This document shows positions 46,601 to 64,000 of a stretch of DNA of 64,000 nucleotides, in pieces. Position 1 is the first letter of the stretch; the number at the start of each line of letters is the position of its first letter. The notes beneath the pieces were generated by a model. That model saw only the letters and a list, made by a program, of their open reading frames with translations. It ran no database searches and was not told the DNA's origin. Made by a program: the position numbers and the translations under genes. The stretch comes from Brienomyrus brachyistius (lineage: Eukaryota; Chordata; Actinopteri; Osteoglossiformes; Mormyridae), in contig NW_026042419.1 in assembly GCF_023856365.1 (NCBI RefSeq), positions 186,001 to 250,000 of the forward strand. Reading direction: 5' to 3'.

Positions 46601-47642
46601 GTAGCTGATGCATGCGCTGTTTCATTCACAGTGGAGAACCTCTGTTTCTGGGAGGCCTGTGAGGACATCCGGCACGGCGAGAGCGCTACGATCCCGCAGA
46701 AGGTGGAAGAGGTCTACAAGTGAGTGCGACCTTGTGGCCCAGTGGGACAGTTTGCATCCCAGTTGAATTTAGAGCAGGCCCTGATGTGGCACTTGCTTAC
46801 TCCCAGTGGGACTGCAAAGCTCAGGCTCATCACTTCCTTCCCCCCAGGCAGTTCCTGGCCCCGGGAGCCAGCAAGTGGGTAAACGTGGACAGCAAGACCA
46901 TGGAGAAGACCCTGCAGGGCATGAAAAGCCCACATCGTTTTGTCCTGGATGACGCCCAGATGCACATCTATTTCCTGATGAAGAAGGTAGGAGCATTAAC
47001 TGTGCACAGCCATGAAAGTGGATGACAGCTTCATTAAAACGGGCTCTCGGCCTCTCCTCTCACCCTCAGGACTCCTACGCCCGCTATTTAAAGTCCGATC
47101 TCTACAAAAACATGCTGGCTAGAGCCATAGAACCACAAGAGACCAAAAAAAGGTAAAACTATTATCTTCTATAAAAGGGGTCTTTCTGTAATATATTCCA
47201 TGTATTTTATATAAGGGGATAAGACTCATATTGGTGTGGGATACACACAGGTTCTGTTTCTGGGGTTGTTAACGATTAATTCCAGGGATTTTTGGGCTTA
47301 GTGTGAACTGCTGGCTTCAGCTTAGCTTCGTCACTAAGACTACACAGAGTTCTGTAATGTTAATTGCTTTTGCGTCCCCTGTGATGCTCTCCAGTTTCTG
47401 TTTGTAATTCCACGGTAGTCAAGGATTTTCCAACATGGCTGACTTAGAAAAGGCAGTGCCACAAGTGTTAGCGGAACGCTAACATGTTCTCCTTCCCATC
47501 ATGCCCCAGTGTCTTTCCCTTTGTGAGACGCCAGCGGCACTCCAGCCGTAACCCTGCCCTTTTCGCCCAGGCCTTAGAGGACAACGGCAAGACCAAGTCC
47601 CTGGGGTCACCAGCAAGTCCCACAGCAGCCTGCTCTTCCTAA
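37615..47642 (+). CDS. rgs11: regulator of G-protein signaling 11 (R7 family)
   Basis: R7 RGS proteins pair with G-beta-5 and speed up GTP hydrolysis on Gi/o alpha; RGS11 acts in retinal ON-bipolar cells. Seventeen coding exons join in frame, GT/AG throughout: 37615-37632, 38523-38619, 38912-38962, 40125-40231, 40615-40666, 40777-40835, 41385-41461, 41797-41878, 43979-44047, 44862-44885, 45174-45235, 45938-46051, 46145-46260, 46632-46719, 46848-46986, 47070-47152, 47510-47642; 456 aa (human about 446-467). The first exon codes only MPRLTK and was chosen because it is in phase and matches the family MPHLRK. DEP domain about 30-105 ([24 protein letters not shown]), DHEX-type helices to about 181, GGL about 205-262 (YYKREIEHIRK, PSNPWI), RGS about 288-403 ([34 protein letters not shown]). 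RGS11 is favoured over RGS9 by [27 protein letters not shown] and the short C-tail. Donors after exons 9 (gtctga) and 11 (gttgga) are weak. Confidence 0.95.
40349..40480. mobile_element. hAT-type MITE in rgs11 intron 4
   Basis: Ends 'cagtatttctcaatctggtcc' and 'ggaccggattgggaaacactg' are inverted. Imperfect 8-bp flanks (gtgtagga/atgtatga, 6 of 8 alike) fit an old target duplication. Same family as 30451-30620. Confidence 0.7.
40932..41157. mobile_element. foldback element A (rgs11 intron 6)
   Basis: A 226-bp element. Its left arm (TGGGAGTTTTACTTACACAA..., 'gattggttcagagagataacc') is mirrored by its right arm ('ggttatctatccgaaccaat', '...TTGTGTAAGAAAACCTCCCA'). The middle carries 'gaggaggcaggagcaacc' mirrored by 'ggtcctgcctcctc'. 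Each arm contains CCAAT/ATTGG motifs. It is a relative of the 29-bp array units and of element B. Confidence 0.8.
42050..42190 (+). repeat. SINE in rgs11 intron 8
   Basis: An A-box-like start, 'gttggttcaaatcctgtg' as B box, then 'cagcaagggccttaacctgc', the body shared with 7290 and 45600. Degraded. A 27-G run lies at about 42441-42467. Confidence 0.55.
42948..43085 (-). repeat. SINE, reverse orientation, rgs11 intron 8
   Basis: 'gtccagtggtgatgtcactctgctg' and 'gatttaaaccggcaaccttcc' match the family at 33120-33330. An 18-G run is at about 43238-43255. Confidence 0.55.
44550..44800. mobile_element. foldback element B (rgs11 intron 9)
   Basis: A 251-bp element with arms 'tgggagttttaccctcacaa', 'gattggttcagagagataacc' mirrored by 'ggttatctctctgaaccaat', 'gcgcaagtaaaactccca'. 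Highly similar to element A. The centre is broken by a C run near 44687. Confidence 0.8.
45600..45795 (+). repeat. SINE in rgs11 intron 11
   Basis: The B box 'gccggttcaagcctgg' is followed by 'gtgggtccttgaacaaggcccttaaccccca' and a tail 'atttccttatagggttcaat'. Same family as 7290-7525. Confidence 0.65.
46360..46512 (+). repeat. tRNA-derived SINE with poly-A, rgs11 intron 13
   Basis: 'gtgtgactcagcagattggg', 'cagctcaaatcccagagtc', then 'agggactgactgaccctgcc', 'ctctc' and an A run. Same family as 32323-32480. Confidence 0.6.
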
Positions 47643-48122
47643 CACTGCCTCCTGGGGGGGGGATGCACTCTGAGCTCACTGCTGCCCCACAGAGGCTGTT
47701 TGGGGGCGGTGCTCTGCTGCTCTATTTGACGCAGTCTTCCAGGATTTTTAACTTCGGATGTATTTTTATTATAGTGTCATGTTAAATAAGAACAGACTAA
47801 ATTATGGTTTAGATCAGAAGTGAGAAAAGTCCTGTGTCTCTATATATAGGAAAAGTTTATTTCATTAGTAACAGACAAACCATAGTTGAGCCAAATATTG
47901 CCTTATTACTAAGTAATAAACATCTGCATACAACTTTCACTGAAACAATGGTTGTAATAGATAAATAGCCATTTAAAACTTGGCATTTAGCTCAGTGCTT
48001 ATATTGTGGATTGTGTCCCATATTCCAGATCAAAACTGTGCAGTTTCGAACCTGCATCATGTCTGCTTCAGATTCCAGCAGCTTCTCTCATCCTTTGTTC
48101 ATTTACTTCTTCAGCATTTCTC

Positions 48123-48128
48123 AATAAA
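48123..48128 (+). terminator. candidate rgs11 poly(A) signal
   Basis: AATAAA about 480 nt after the rgs11 stop. It is the first canonical hexamer on this strand after the stop codon that I could see. Confidence 0.45.
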
Positions 48129-50730
48129 TTAAGCAAGTTTTTAATTCACCTTTAGTGGAATTCTGTCACTTAAATACCAAAATAGAATAACACAGGTGTC
48201 GTACTTTTCAACCATTTTTCTTTTGGCTTATAAACGGCATGTGCTACTCTGAGATCACTGACCTGCTGGAGATGTGGTTCGGAACCGCAGGTGACCTCGA
48301 GTTCTTTTTTTTTTCCTCCGTGGAGGGAATCAAACAACAAAAGAGATTAGCCAGAGATCCACCCTGCACGGACTTGCTGGTATGATGGGAACGGGACCTA
48401 GATTTACTGGAAGCACAAAGAGAGCAAACTAAATTCTGCCCAACAGACAGGCGGAACAAATCGCTACAAAAGGTTTCAGTCACCTGTCTCCCCTGCCAGG
48501 ACAGCACCTCCCTCCCACAGCGCACCAACAATACATTATACTATTATACCGTGTCTTGGAAAAGTATTGGAATCCTACTTAGTGTTTTAAAAAGCAGCAC
48601 ATTTCTAAATTATCTATATCCCAGTCCCTGAAAGCTATAACTAAAGATTACTGAGGGTAAGATGAATCTCTGCTGCATCTCATAAGTTCATTAAAAATCG
48701 AAACTTCCTTTCTTTCAGAACTGAATTTTCTGCCATGTTGGTCTTTAAAATTGTCCATTCGGCTCCAACAAGCTTTCGAACTCCAGTTTGAATGAAATAT
48801 TGGGCTGCGAATGTGAAGTAGACAGGGTCATGGTGAGGAATGCGTCAGGAATATGGGGCGTGTCTGGAAGTCTGTGTCCATCACCAAAGCCTGTGATATT
48901 CATTATTGGCGGTTTGTTTATTGGCTGCTAAGGCTCACAATGGAAGCTCAATACTAAGTGTTTTGAATTACTGAAGTTTGCATGTTGACGGAGCCGGGAT
49001 GGATGGATGGATGGATAGATAAATGTTTAATAATACATGCAGTACAAGTGTCAAACTAACTTTACCAGACAAGCCCATTAAAACGAGGCTCTCAGTTTCT
49101 CTTGAAATTCTTATGTAAAAAAAAAAAAAAATAATAATAATAAACTACTTTGCATGTTACTTTTTAATAGATTTCCTTTTTAAAAAATTAAATCTGACTA
49201 CGCAAATCCTTCAACTCCTACACTACCCATCAAGGCAATCCTCAGGATTCCAGCAGCACAGAGTTAACTGATGTTCTGCGCGGTTCTTAAAAATGCATGA
49301 AACTCGCGAGATAAAAATAAAACAACCGCAACAGAGAATACTGAAATTCCGTCTTCATATTACTGAAACATACAGGATTAAGAGACAACATGAAGTTGGG
49401 AAAGGGATTGGTGGGGGGTGGGGGGTGGGATTAAAGGCACTGTCAGCATAACATCATAAAGACGGCACCGATGTCCATTTGCCATGGATTATGTTGTATT
49501 CTGCGACTAAAAAGGACCCATAATCTGATTAAGTTCACATCAGACTAATGAGTGAATCTTCTCTGACAGCATTACTGACGCATAGCCCGCCATCCAGAGC
49601 TGCATTAGTGCGTTATGGGTTTCTAAGGCCCACCTTAACACAGCAGGGAAACACGTGCTGCTTAGTACGCTATTTCTCGGATCTGTAACATCGTAAGGTC
49701 ACAGTACAACGTCGTGTCTTTCTGCAACTTTATAGCAGGGCTGAACAGCCAGGTGGCATTTTGGGCATTTTCAAGGTGAGCCGATGGGTAGGCGAGCCGG
49801 CAAAAATCTTGGGGAACCCCCCCCCCCTTTCCCAGTCAGCAAAATTTATTGCACAGCAAAAGTTATGGAGACCCCAGCTCTGTAAAATTTACTGTGGGAG
49901 TCCAAGGAAACTTTAAAAACACAATATCTCAATCTCCGGAGTCCTTTAAACCTAAAAAATATACAAAGAAATCTATGCTGTGATTCTGCTAGAGAATTTG
50001 GGCCCCATGAATGCATATCATATTGGGCCACAAACCCACACCAATGCAGTTATGTTCCAAGTTTTTTACTGTCCTAATCTCCCCCCCTTAACTGCGCCCC
50101 AGACTTGATGTTCCACGTTACAATTTCAACCAAATGTTGTGTGTTAAAAAAAAAATTAAATTGTGCACCAAAATTTTTTAACATGAAAGCAAGCATTAAT
50201 AAAACTTAATCAAATGTTGATTTTTTTTTTTTTATATATAGAATTTCTCATTGTTTTGCTGATATCTGGGAAAACTGGGTTCATGGATCGGGATGGAAAG
50301 GCATGTTCAACGCACATTTTTTTTTAAATATTGATTTCCAGCAACTAATAAGCAAATCGAGGGAAATCTGCAAGGTACAAATCTGCAAGGTACAACAGAA
50401 CCGTTCATCTCATTTCTACCCCGTCAAATCGCGTCCCAGGCTTTCTGGACCTCCCACTGAAATGCATTCAGCGACATCCACCTAAACAATTGCATTACCC
50501 CGGCAACGGGACTGCAGTAATCTCATTTAGTCTGAGAATTTGTGTGTCAGAAGGTAGAAAATTAGGATACGGACACGTTGCTCAAAGAGTGCCACGGAGT
50601 CACCAGCAGTATCATCAAACACGCCATTTAATACAATAATTTTTTTATCATTGTTTGTATAAATACAAATGATTCTTATTAAACAGCATGACTGACTCGT
50701 GCAATACAAATAGGCATATGCATCAAAACC

Positions 50731-50736
50731 TTTATT
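50731..50736 (-). terminator. candidate clcn7 poly(A) signal
   Basis: AATAAA on the minus strand, about 1.8 kb past the clcn7 stop. An earlier one lies at 51584-51589. Which is used cannot be told from sequence. Confidence 0.3.
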
Positions 50737-52071
50737 AGATTTCAGAAATCACAGAAGAAAATCAAGCTTGGCAAAATAAAAATTATGCAAAATTATCCAG
50801 TATATTTCAGCCGTTTCTATAAATGTACGCTAAGGTGGTACTTGCCAACGCCGAAACAATTCTCTCATCCAGTCACAGTGCTCTTTAAAATGGAGATACT
50901 TTAATTTATTTAAGGTTGAGTTAAAACACGACATTTAATATTCAGAATAAAATCAAAATCTGATAAGGGATTCACATCGTTTACCGTTTAACTGGTATGT
51001 CCATTTTCGATAGGCTTGTTGGGTGGGTAAAAACCCTATTTAACTGATCAGGGTCACTTAGGCAAGTTCACCTTAATTAAAAACAAAATAACTAAACAGC
51101 ACATAACTAGTCAAAGTGTAAACTCTGCTGTTGGCAAAAACTGTACGGCTGGACCCCCAAGGGCACCAGCGACTGTAGGGCCTTGCTTGGCCAGTAGGGG
51201 GCCCCCTTGCACGTGACATTGCAAGGATTTGTAAGTTGTAGGGCGCAGATGGGAAACGAGGTGGGGTAAGAAGCATTTAAAGTGCGGAGCCACATACAGC
51301 CATGGGGGTGGGTTTGGGTTTCTAGCACAGCCTGCAAAGACCAGAATAAGTTCCTTTCCTCAACACACTAGCGCCCCCTTGGCCAAACACGACCCATGGT
51401 CACCTTGCAAATCATTAAGCTGCCCTGAACCCCACTCTGCTTTCAGTAAGTGCCATTTAAAAACAATGATATACACACATTTTCAGGAGAGCACCTGTGA
51501 AGTCACCCCCCCACACACACACACACACACTACTGGCATTGTTTGGCACCCGACCCATGTAAACCTGACCCCGATTTGCATAATTTATTCAGGTATATAT
51601 CAGAAACCAGGGTTTCTGCCACCTAGAGGCTGTACGGCGCAACAAGAGACAAATCGCCATCAAAAACACAGGACCTGGAGAATCACCCGGGGTGGGGGGG
51701 GATACATACTGTCACGTACTGGCGTGGGTGGGGGAGGACGCAGGCAGTGTGGCAGTCAGCCAATGGGCGAATTCACGAGAAAAAACACTGTATGTTAAAA
51801 ACCGCTAGCATCCAGCATGAGAGAAAAAGGTCAAAGCGAGTCAGGGTTTTTCCGGGGGGGGGGGGGGGGGGGGCAGGGTTGGTCTTACCTACACTGGCAT
51901 GGGAGGGGTGGGAGGCATTGGTTAATGGTACAATGTGCAAGACAATTATCTGGGAGAGGAAAATTAACTTCCCCTAAAGTAAAACTAAAGTCACAAGAAA
52001 ACTGTGGTACCCTCTGTCAATAGACCACACTCAAAAAACTCTGAGTAAAAGAGGAACGTTATTGGCCTGGC

Positions 52072-52119
<48 letters not shown>

Positions 52120-52221
52120 GCTTGAAATGCTTTTTACACATTTACACTAATGTATATCACAATGCTACCAAAGCTTTGCAAATGACCACAGAGCGGGACT
52201 GACACCCAAGTGTGTGTAGAA

Positions 52222-52224
<3 letters not shown>

Positions 52225-52291
<67 letters not shown>
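52225..52291. repeat. (CA)n microsatellite
   Basis: About 33 CA units, 0.3 kb beyond the clcn7 stop and so probably in its 3' UTR. It follows a TC run and CA run at 52073-52120. Confidence 0.9.
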
Positions 52292-52295
<4 letters not shown>

Positions 52296-52564
52296 TCTCT
52301 CTCTGAAGTGCTTTAAAAACATAACGGATAAATTATTTTATGTGCAAACTGGGAGGGGGGCAACAAAAAGTCGCAAAACACACATGGAATCGATCCCCTC
52401 CCCCATCACAACCAACCCTCGGTGAACGAAACCAGAAAGTCAGTCATTGGCATCCCGGGTTCCGGACTTTGCTGAAATGCACGACCGGTGCGGGTTCTGG
52501 CGGGGGCTGACTGGGGGCAGGGGGGGTTGGCCTGGTGAGCAGCGCGGCAGTCGCCTTCCACGCA

Positions 52565-59118
<6,554 letters not shown>

Positions 59119-59399
59119 TCAGCTCCACTAAACTGGAAATATTCAGCAAAGGTCATACAGGGGTCTTTATTGCAAGGATAAGACTCCACTGGTGTGACTC
59201 CATGCCTTTGTGGCATTTTTTTCCTGGATTATTCATCAACACAGAGCCACCTTGTACTTTCCATCCTGAAACCGAAAAATCAATGGCGGAGGCCGAAGAA
59301 GCCCAACGCTGACAGGACACTCTAATAACCTTTTTTTTACTCATCATAGCTTCCCTTCTTCCTTGAGGGTAACATTAGATTCTGGAGGCATGGAACTGA

Positions 59400-60830
<1,431 letters not shown>

Positions 60831-61040
60831 TGCAAAAATAAAACATTTTAAAACACAAAAAAAAAAAAAAACGAAAATAATAATAATAAAAATTATTTTG
60901 AATGTGTATTCAAATAATTTTGAATGTGTGTGAACTATATATAAATATATATATACACATGCATATACAGAAATATATACACACACACACACATATATAT
61001 ATATATAAACACACACACAGACACACACTCACATAAACAC
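60831..61040. repeat. AT/CA-rich simple sequence
   Basis: Runs of A, AAT, TA and CA after the last satellite unit. The minus-strand frame here (CVCVCVYIYIY) is a translation of simple repeat. Confidence 0.7.
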
Positions 61041-61044
61041 ATAC

Positions 61045-61440
61045 ACACACTGTGTACAGTCTTATGCAAAGGTTTGGCACCCCTTGACAAATAACATCTT
61101 TTCAATTACAAAAGCAACAATATCAGTTAATACAGTCTCTTTAGGAACTGGGGGGAAAATACACAATATTTTCAGCAAACATTGATGAATAGTTACTTTT
61201 TATGCCATAAATTGAACAAAATTACAAAATAAAAACATTATTATGGCACTCTGCAAAAGTTTGGGCACCCTACGTAATCAGTACTTAGTAACACCTCCTC
61301 TGCCAGATATCACAGCTTACAAGCGCTTCTTATAGCCAGCTGAAAGGCTTTCAGTTCTTGTACTTGGGATTTTCTCACATTCTTCCTTGCAAAAGGCTTC
61401 TAGTTCTGTAATATTCTAATATATCAAGGGCTGTATTGTC
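61045..61440. mobile_element. Tc1-like DNA-transposon fragment
   Basis: It starts with 'cagtcttatgcaaaggtttgg', repeats the theme inside ('ctgcaaaagtttgggcaccc') and contains 'agtacttagtaacacctcct' and 'cttgtacttgggattttctc'. These are typical of Tc1/mariner-like non-autonomous elements in fish. The second inverted end was not identified. Confidence 0.5.
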
Positions 61441-61644
61441 AAATAGGAGATCGGCAGCATTCTCCCACCTGAGAAAACTGTACTACAATGCCCTTGATAG
61501 TGTGTAGAAACACACTCGTCAGCTCTAGTCCTCCTGTAACAACGCAAAAGGACTGGCAACCCTCAGGTATTTATGCGTGCGATTGTATGATAAATTCACC
61601 CTGACAGTCTCACACTTCTCTTGGTACCAACAGGTCTCATGGAA

Positions 61645-61655
61645 TATATAAAAGG
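61645..61655 (+). promoter_or_regulatory. TATA-box-like motif, plus strand
   Basis: TATATAAAAGG, a strong TATA match, about 30 bp before 'cggcactaaacatcg'. No coding sequence follows. It may be part of an LTR or a chance match. Confidence 0.3.
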
Positions 61656-62052
61656 CAACTGCAACAATTATACTCGGCACTAAACATCGAGGCACGGAAA
61701 TGCAGCAGAGCTTGTGTATTTCTCAGGATGCATTCTAGTAAAATGCCCGGAAAATGAGCTAAAGACATATTTCAAGGGGCACTATATAAAACCGATGGAA
61801 ATTTTACTGATTAAATAAAAGGAAAAGCATCGTTTGAAAAATCACAAATGTTTCTAAGATTCAATGCATCGCTTTTTGACCACATCATAGCGATGAACAC
61901 ATCATTGTTCCTGACAATGTCCTAATACAGAAATAAAACTTTATGTTGGTAAACTCAAAAAGCCTTCAGCTGTCACACTGGCTAACGATCTCAAACGATT
62001 ATAAAGCAGCATTTTGAAAAGCGCTGTTTTAAAATAACAGGTACAACACTTA

Positions 62053-62440
62053 CCTTGTCTTCTGGCCAAATGCTTTTCACGGCTTGGCACTCCAACGGTG
62101 CTGAAACGAAATTTGTATTTCCTCCTACCTCGTTTGCCCTTCAGTTCTTCTTTTCTCCCTTTGGATGTTTTTTTCCTTCTTCTTTGGATATTGTTTTTTA
62201 TTTTTGTTTGTTTTTTTTACTTTGCATGTTTTTCCTTCTTCGGATATTATTTTTTTGGCTTATTTTTTTAGACGATGTTTTTTTCGTCTTCTTTAAAAAT
62301 TGATTTTTTTCGTCTTCTTTAAATATTGTTTTTTTTTTCATCCTTTTGATGTTGTTTTACGGAACAAGAGCCGTACAGTGCTACTCTATCAGGAGGTAGC
62401 GCCAACTGAACGCCTTGAAGCAGTACCCAGCTCTTTTATA
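62053..62440 (-). promoter_or_regulatory. TATA box (62440-62433) and a possible non-coding first exon
   Basis: On the minus strand TATAAAAGAGC stands about 380 bp before a near-consensus splice donor, AGACAAG|gtaagt (donor GT at 62052-62051). The stretch between is A-rich with repeated 'atattATCCGAAGAAGG'-like and 'aaagaagacgaaaaaa' words and has no long open frame. It may be the first exon of a non-coding or LTR-driven transcript. It is in the clcn7 direction but shows no match to ClC-7. Confidence 0.35.
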
Positions 62441-62529
62441 GGGAGCGTCAACCCGAAGTCAAGTTCTAGAACGTTGCACTCACTTTTCATTGGTTTCCCA
62501 GCTATGCTGTCAGAATAATGTTTGCTGAT

Positions 62530-63310
62530 TGGTCGAAAATTTTAAAACGTACCCGAGTACTGTAAAAAAACTCAAGATCTTGCTACCCTACGGAGCACCC
62601 ATAAGGTGATTTTTTTTATACGTTATATGCAGCTATTTGTAGCAGGCCGTAATTAGACTAATCCACCCTTTGTCAATAAAGCCAACAAGAGAACAGGTTG
62701 CCCAAAGTTTGCTCAGGTACACGCCACAGCACAACCTTAAAAACACATCCAGCACAAATCACACTAGTGAATGACACAGCAAATCACAGCAATAAAAAAG
62801 ACCCCTATGGGCAATCCAGCACCCAGACTACAGGTGCCAAAAGGCCCAGCCTGCCTAATAATGAACCCAAAATATACATACAACAAAGAAAAAGACACAA
62901 ACAAAAAAGAAAATAAAACTAGCCAGCTGCTCCCACTAAACCCCGCTCCCGAGGCCACTAAGCCGGCTGGCTTGATAATACACGATACAACCTCAGATAA
63001 AACATATTAAAGCAACACCAGGGAGGTTTACAACCTGATCCTTAAAATTATCGACCCGTAATTCCACCTTGAAAACCCCTAAAGAACAGTAGTTTACCCC
63101 ATGACTCACTGCCCCATTCAAACAAAAAAAAAACAGGTTTTTGGGGTAACCTTTAGGTCAGCTCTTCAAAACCAGGTATGAGGACTCTTCAGCTAATCAG
63201 TCCTCTAATTAGAAATCTAATTAGGGAGTTGCAGCGAAAACCTGCATACACACCGGCCCTTTGCGGATAAGATTGTTCACCCCTGAAACAAGCAAACAGA
63301 AAGGCTGCTA
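62530..63310. other. no gene recognised
   Basis: No protein family is visible. It may be the 3' non-coding part of the retroelement whose integrase end lies at 63715-64000. Confidence 0.35.
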
Positions 63311-63714
63311 CACTGCAAATTCAATATGCCCGCCGATGCTCCACCAAATCTATCAGGACCCTGCCTGTCTTTCCCGTGCCTGCTCCTTTGCCAATATGCC
63401 CTACCATCGGAACATGCACAGCCATCTCGCCCCGGCTATGCCTCCAGTCCGAACTGCAGTTCCTATACCTGCCTATAATTGCCTGGCTACAATCCATCCC
63501 CCAAAATGAAATTGATGACCCAACGATCACAGCTAAGAATTCTATCCCCAAACCACTGGTCTTCCTCCCCAACCGAACGATCATTCACTGACCGTGGTAA
63601 CTTATAAGGGTTGGTATGATGACCAGTGGTGGACCTCACCGAACATTTAACTGGTCTCTACACCTCGGGGGGGACATAACCTCCTCCATTATACGAGGCC
63701 TACTTGTGGATGCT

Positions 63715-64000
63715 CTATTGCGACCCCTCCCACCAGCCCTGTCCCCGTAAAATCACAGAGTCCTCATCCGATTCCATTTCTGTTGCCCCTGTGGGCAACC
63801 CAGACTCAGGAGACATTACCAGAACATCTTCCCCTGACATAACAACCCCCTGTGGTACTGGACGCAACTCTGTTCGGTGAACTTGACGGACAACCCCGTC
63901 CCCCTCCATTGGAGTTGCAGAGTAAACTGCACCCTGATCTTGGGGACACCGAACTACCATATACAAACAGGCATCCCAATGATCCTGTATTTTACCTCGA
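63715..64000 (-). pseudogene. LTR-retroelement integrase C-terminal end, partial
   Basis: The minus-strand frame is open from the window edge to a stop at 63715. It includes 'KIQDHWDACLYMVVRCP', 'AVYSATP' and 'VHRTELRPVP', which follow the pattern of the C-terminal domain of Ty3/gypsy-type integrases (..DRW...Y.VV......PVY.V.......R.LHR..L.P). An acidic tail with 'ESDEDS' follows. The rest of pol should lie beyond 64000. A second minus-strand frame at 63584-63321 has no clear identity. Confidence 0.5.

Larger units (their letters stand above)
48129..52564. other. rgs11/clcn7 convergent spacer
   Basis: The two genes end tail to tail 4.9 kb apart. No exon was recognised. Simple repeats: GGAT run near 49000, G/C runs at 49408, 49819 and 51857-51873, a TC run at 52074-52108 and a CA run at 52225-52290. 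On the minus strand AATAAA occurs at 51589-51584 and 50736-50731. Confidence 0.5.

Noticed and set aside
37615..47642. rgs9 rather than rgs11
   Set aside because: DEP and linker residues ([23 protein letters not shown]) and the short C-terminus fit RGS11 better.
52134..52425. Open frames of alternating C-V or T-H residues
   Set aside because: They are translations of the CA microsatellite; the same applies to frames at 31199-31563 and 56868-57371.

Overview
This is nuclear DNA from a vertebrate, most likely a ray-finned fish. Its genes are split into many short exons with GT/AG borders, and three code for well-known vertebrate proteins: U2AF2, RGS11 and ClC-7. The rest is dense in fish-type repeats: L2- and CR1-like LINEs, tRNA-derived SINEs, hAT and Tc1-like MITEs, LTR-element debris, simple repeats and long G runs. 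I cannot name the species. || Layout. 1-18 kb has no supported host gene. It holds gag-like retroelement fragments broken by later insertions, several LINE and SINE pieces, one clean 144-bp hAT MITE with an 8-bp target duplication, and a 46-bp minisatellite at about 13.9-15.0 kb. At 18.5-20.5 kb (+) a complete 4-exon gene encodes a small secreted protein of 162 aa, with the cysteine layout of chemerin (RARRES2). 22.4-24.6 kb has one unrecognised Cys-containing open frame and a proline-rich LTR-like segment. 24.64-27.57 kb is a nearly perfect inverted array of about 100 copies of a 29-bp unit. 27.7-36.4 kb (-) is u2af2, exons 1-10, with the last coding exon not found. A tRNA-Asp(GTC) gene sits in the divergent spacer at 37.0 kb. 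37.6-47.6 kb (+) is a complete rgs11 in 17 coding exons (456 aa). 52.6-59.1 kb (-) holds the last 15 exons of clcn7 (504 codons plus stop); its N-terminal third should lie beyond the right edge or beyond repeats I could not read through. 59.4-60.8 kb is a tandem array of units of about 235 bp rich in AT dinucleotides. The right end has a DNA-transposon fragment and, on the minus strand, the end of an LTR-retroelement integrase running off the window. || The host genes do not form a pathway. U2AF2 recognises the 3' splice site, RGS11 with G-beta-5 speeds up G-alpha GTP hydrolysis, ClC-7 is the lysosomal Cl-/H+ exchanger, and the chemerin-like protein would be secreted. u2af2 and rgs11 are head to head; rgs11 and clcn7 are tail to tail. 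|| The most unusual structure is the inverted 29-bp array. It appears to be an internally amplified foldback transposon: two ordinary, unexpanded relatives lie in rgs11 introns, and its right arm ends 68 bp from the last visible u2af2 donor. Every unit carries a full-match NF-Y (CCAAT) site.
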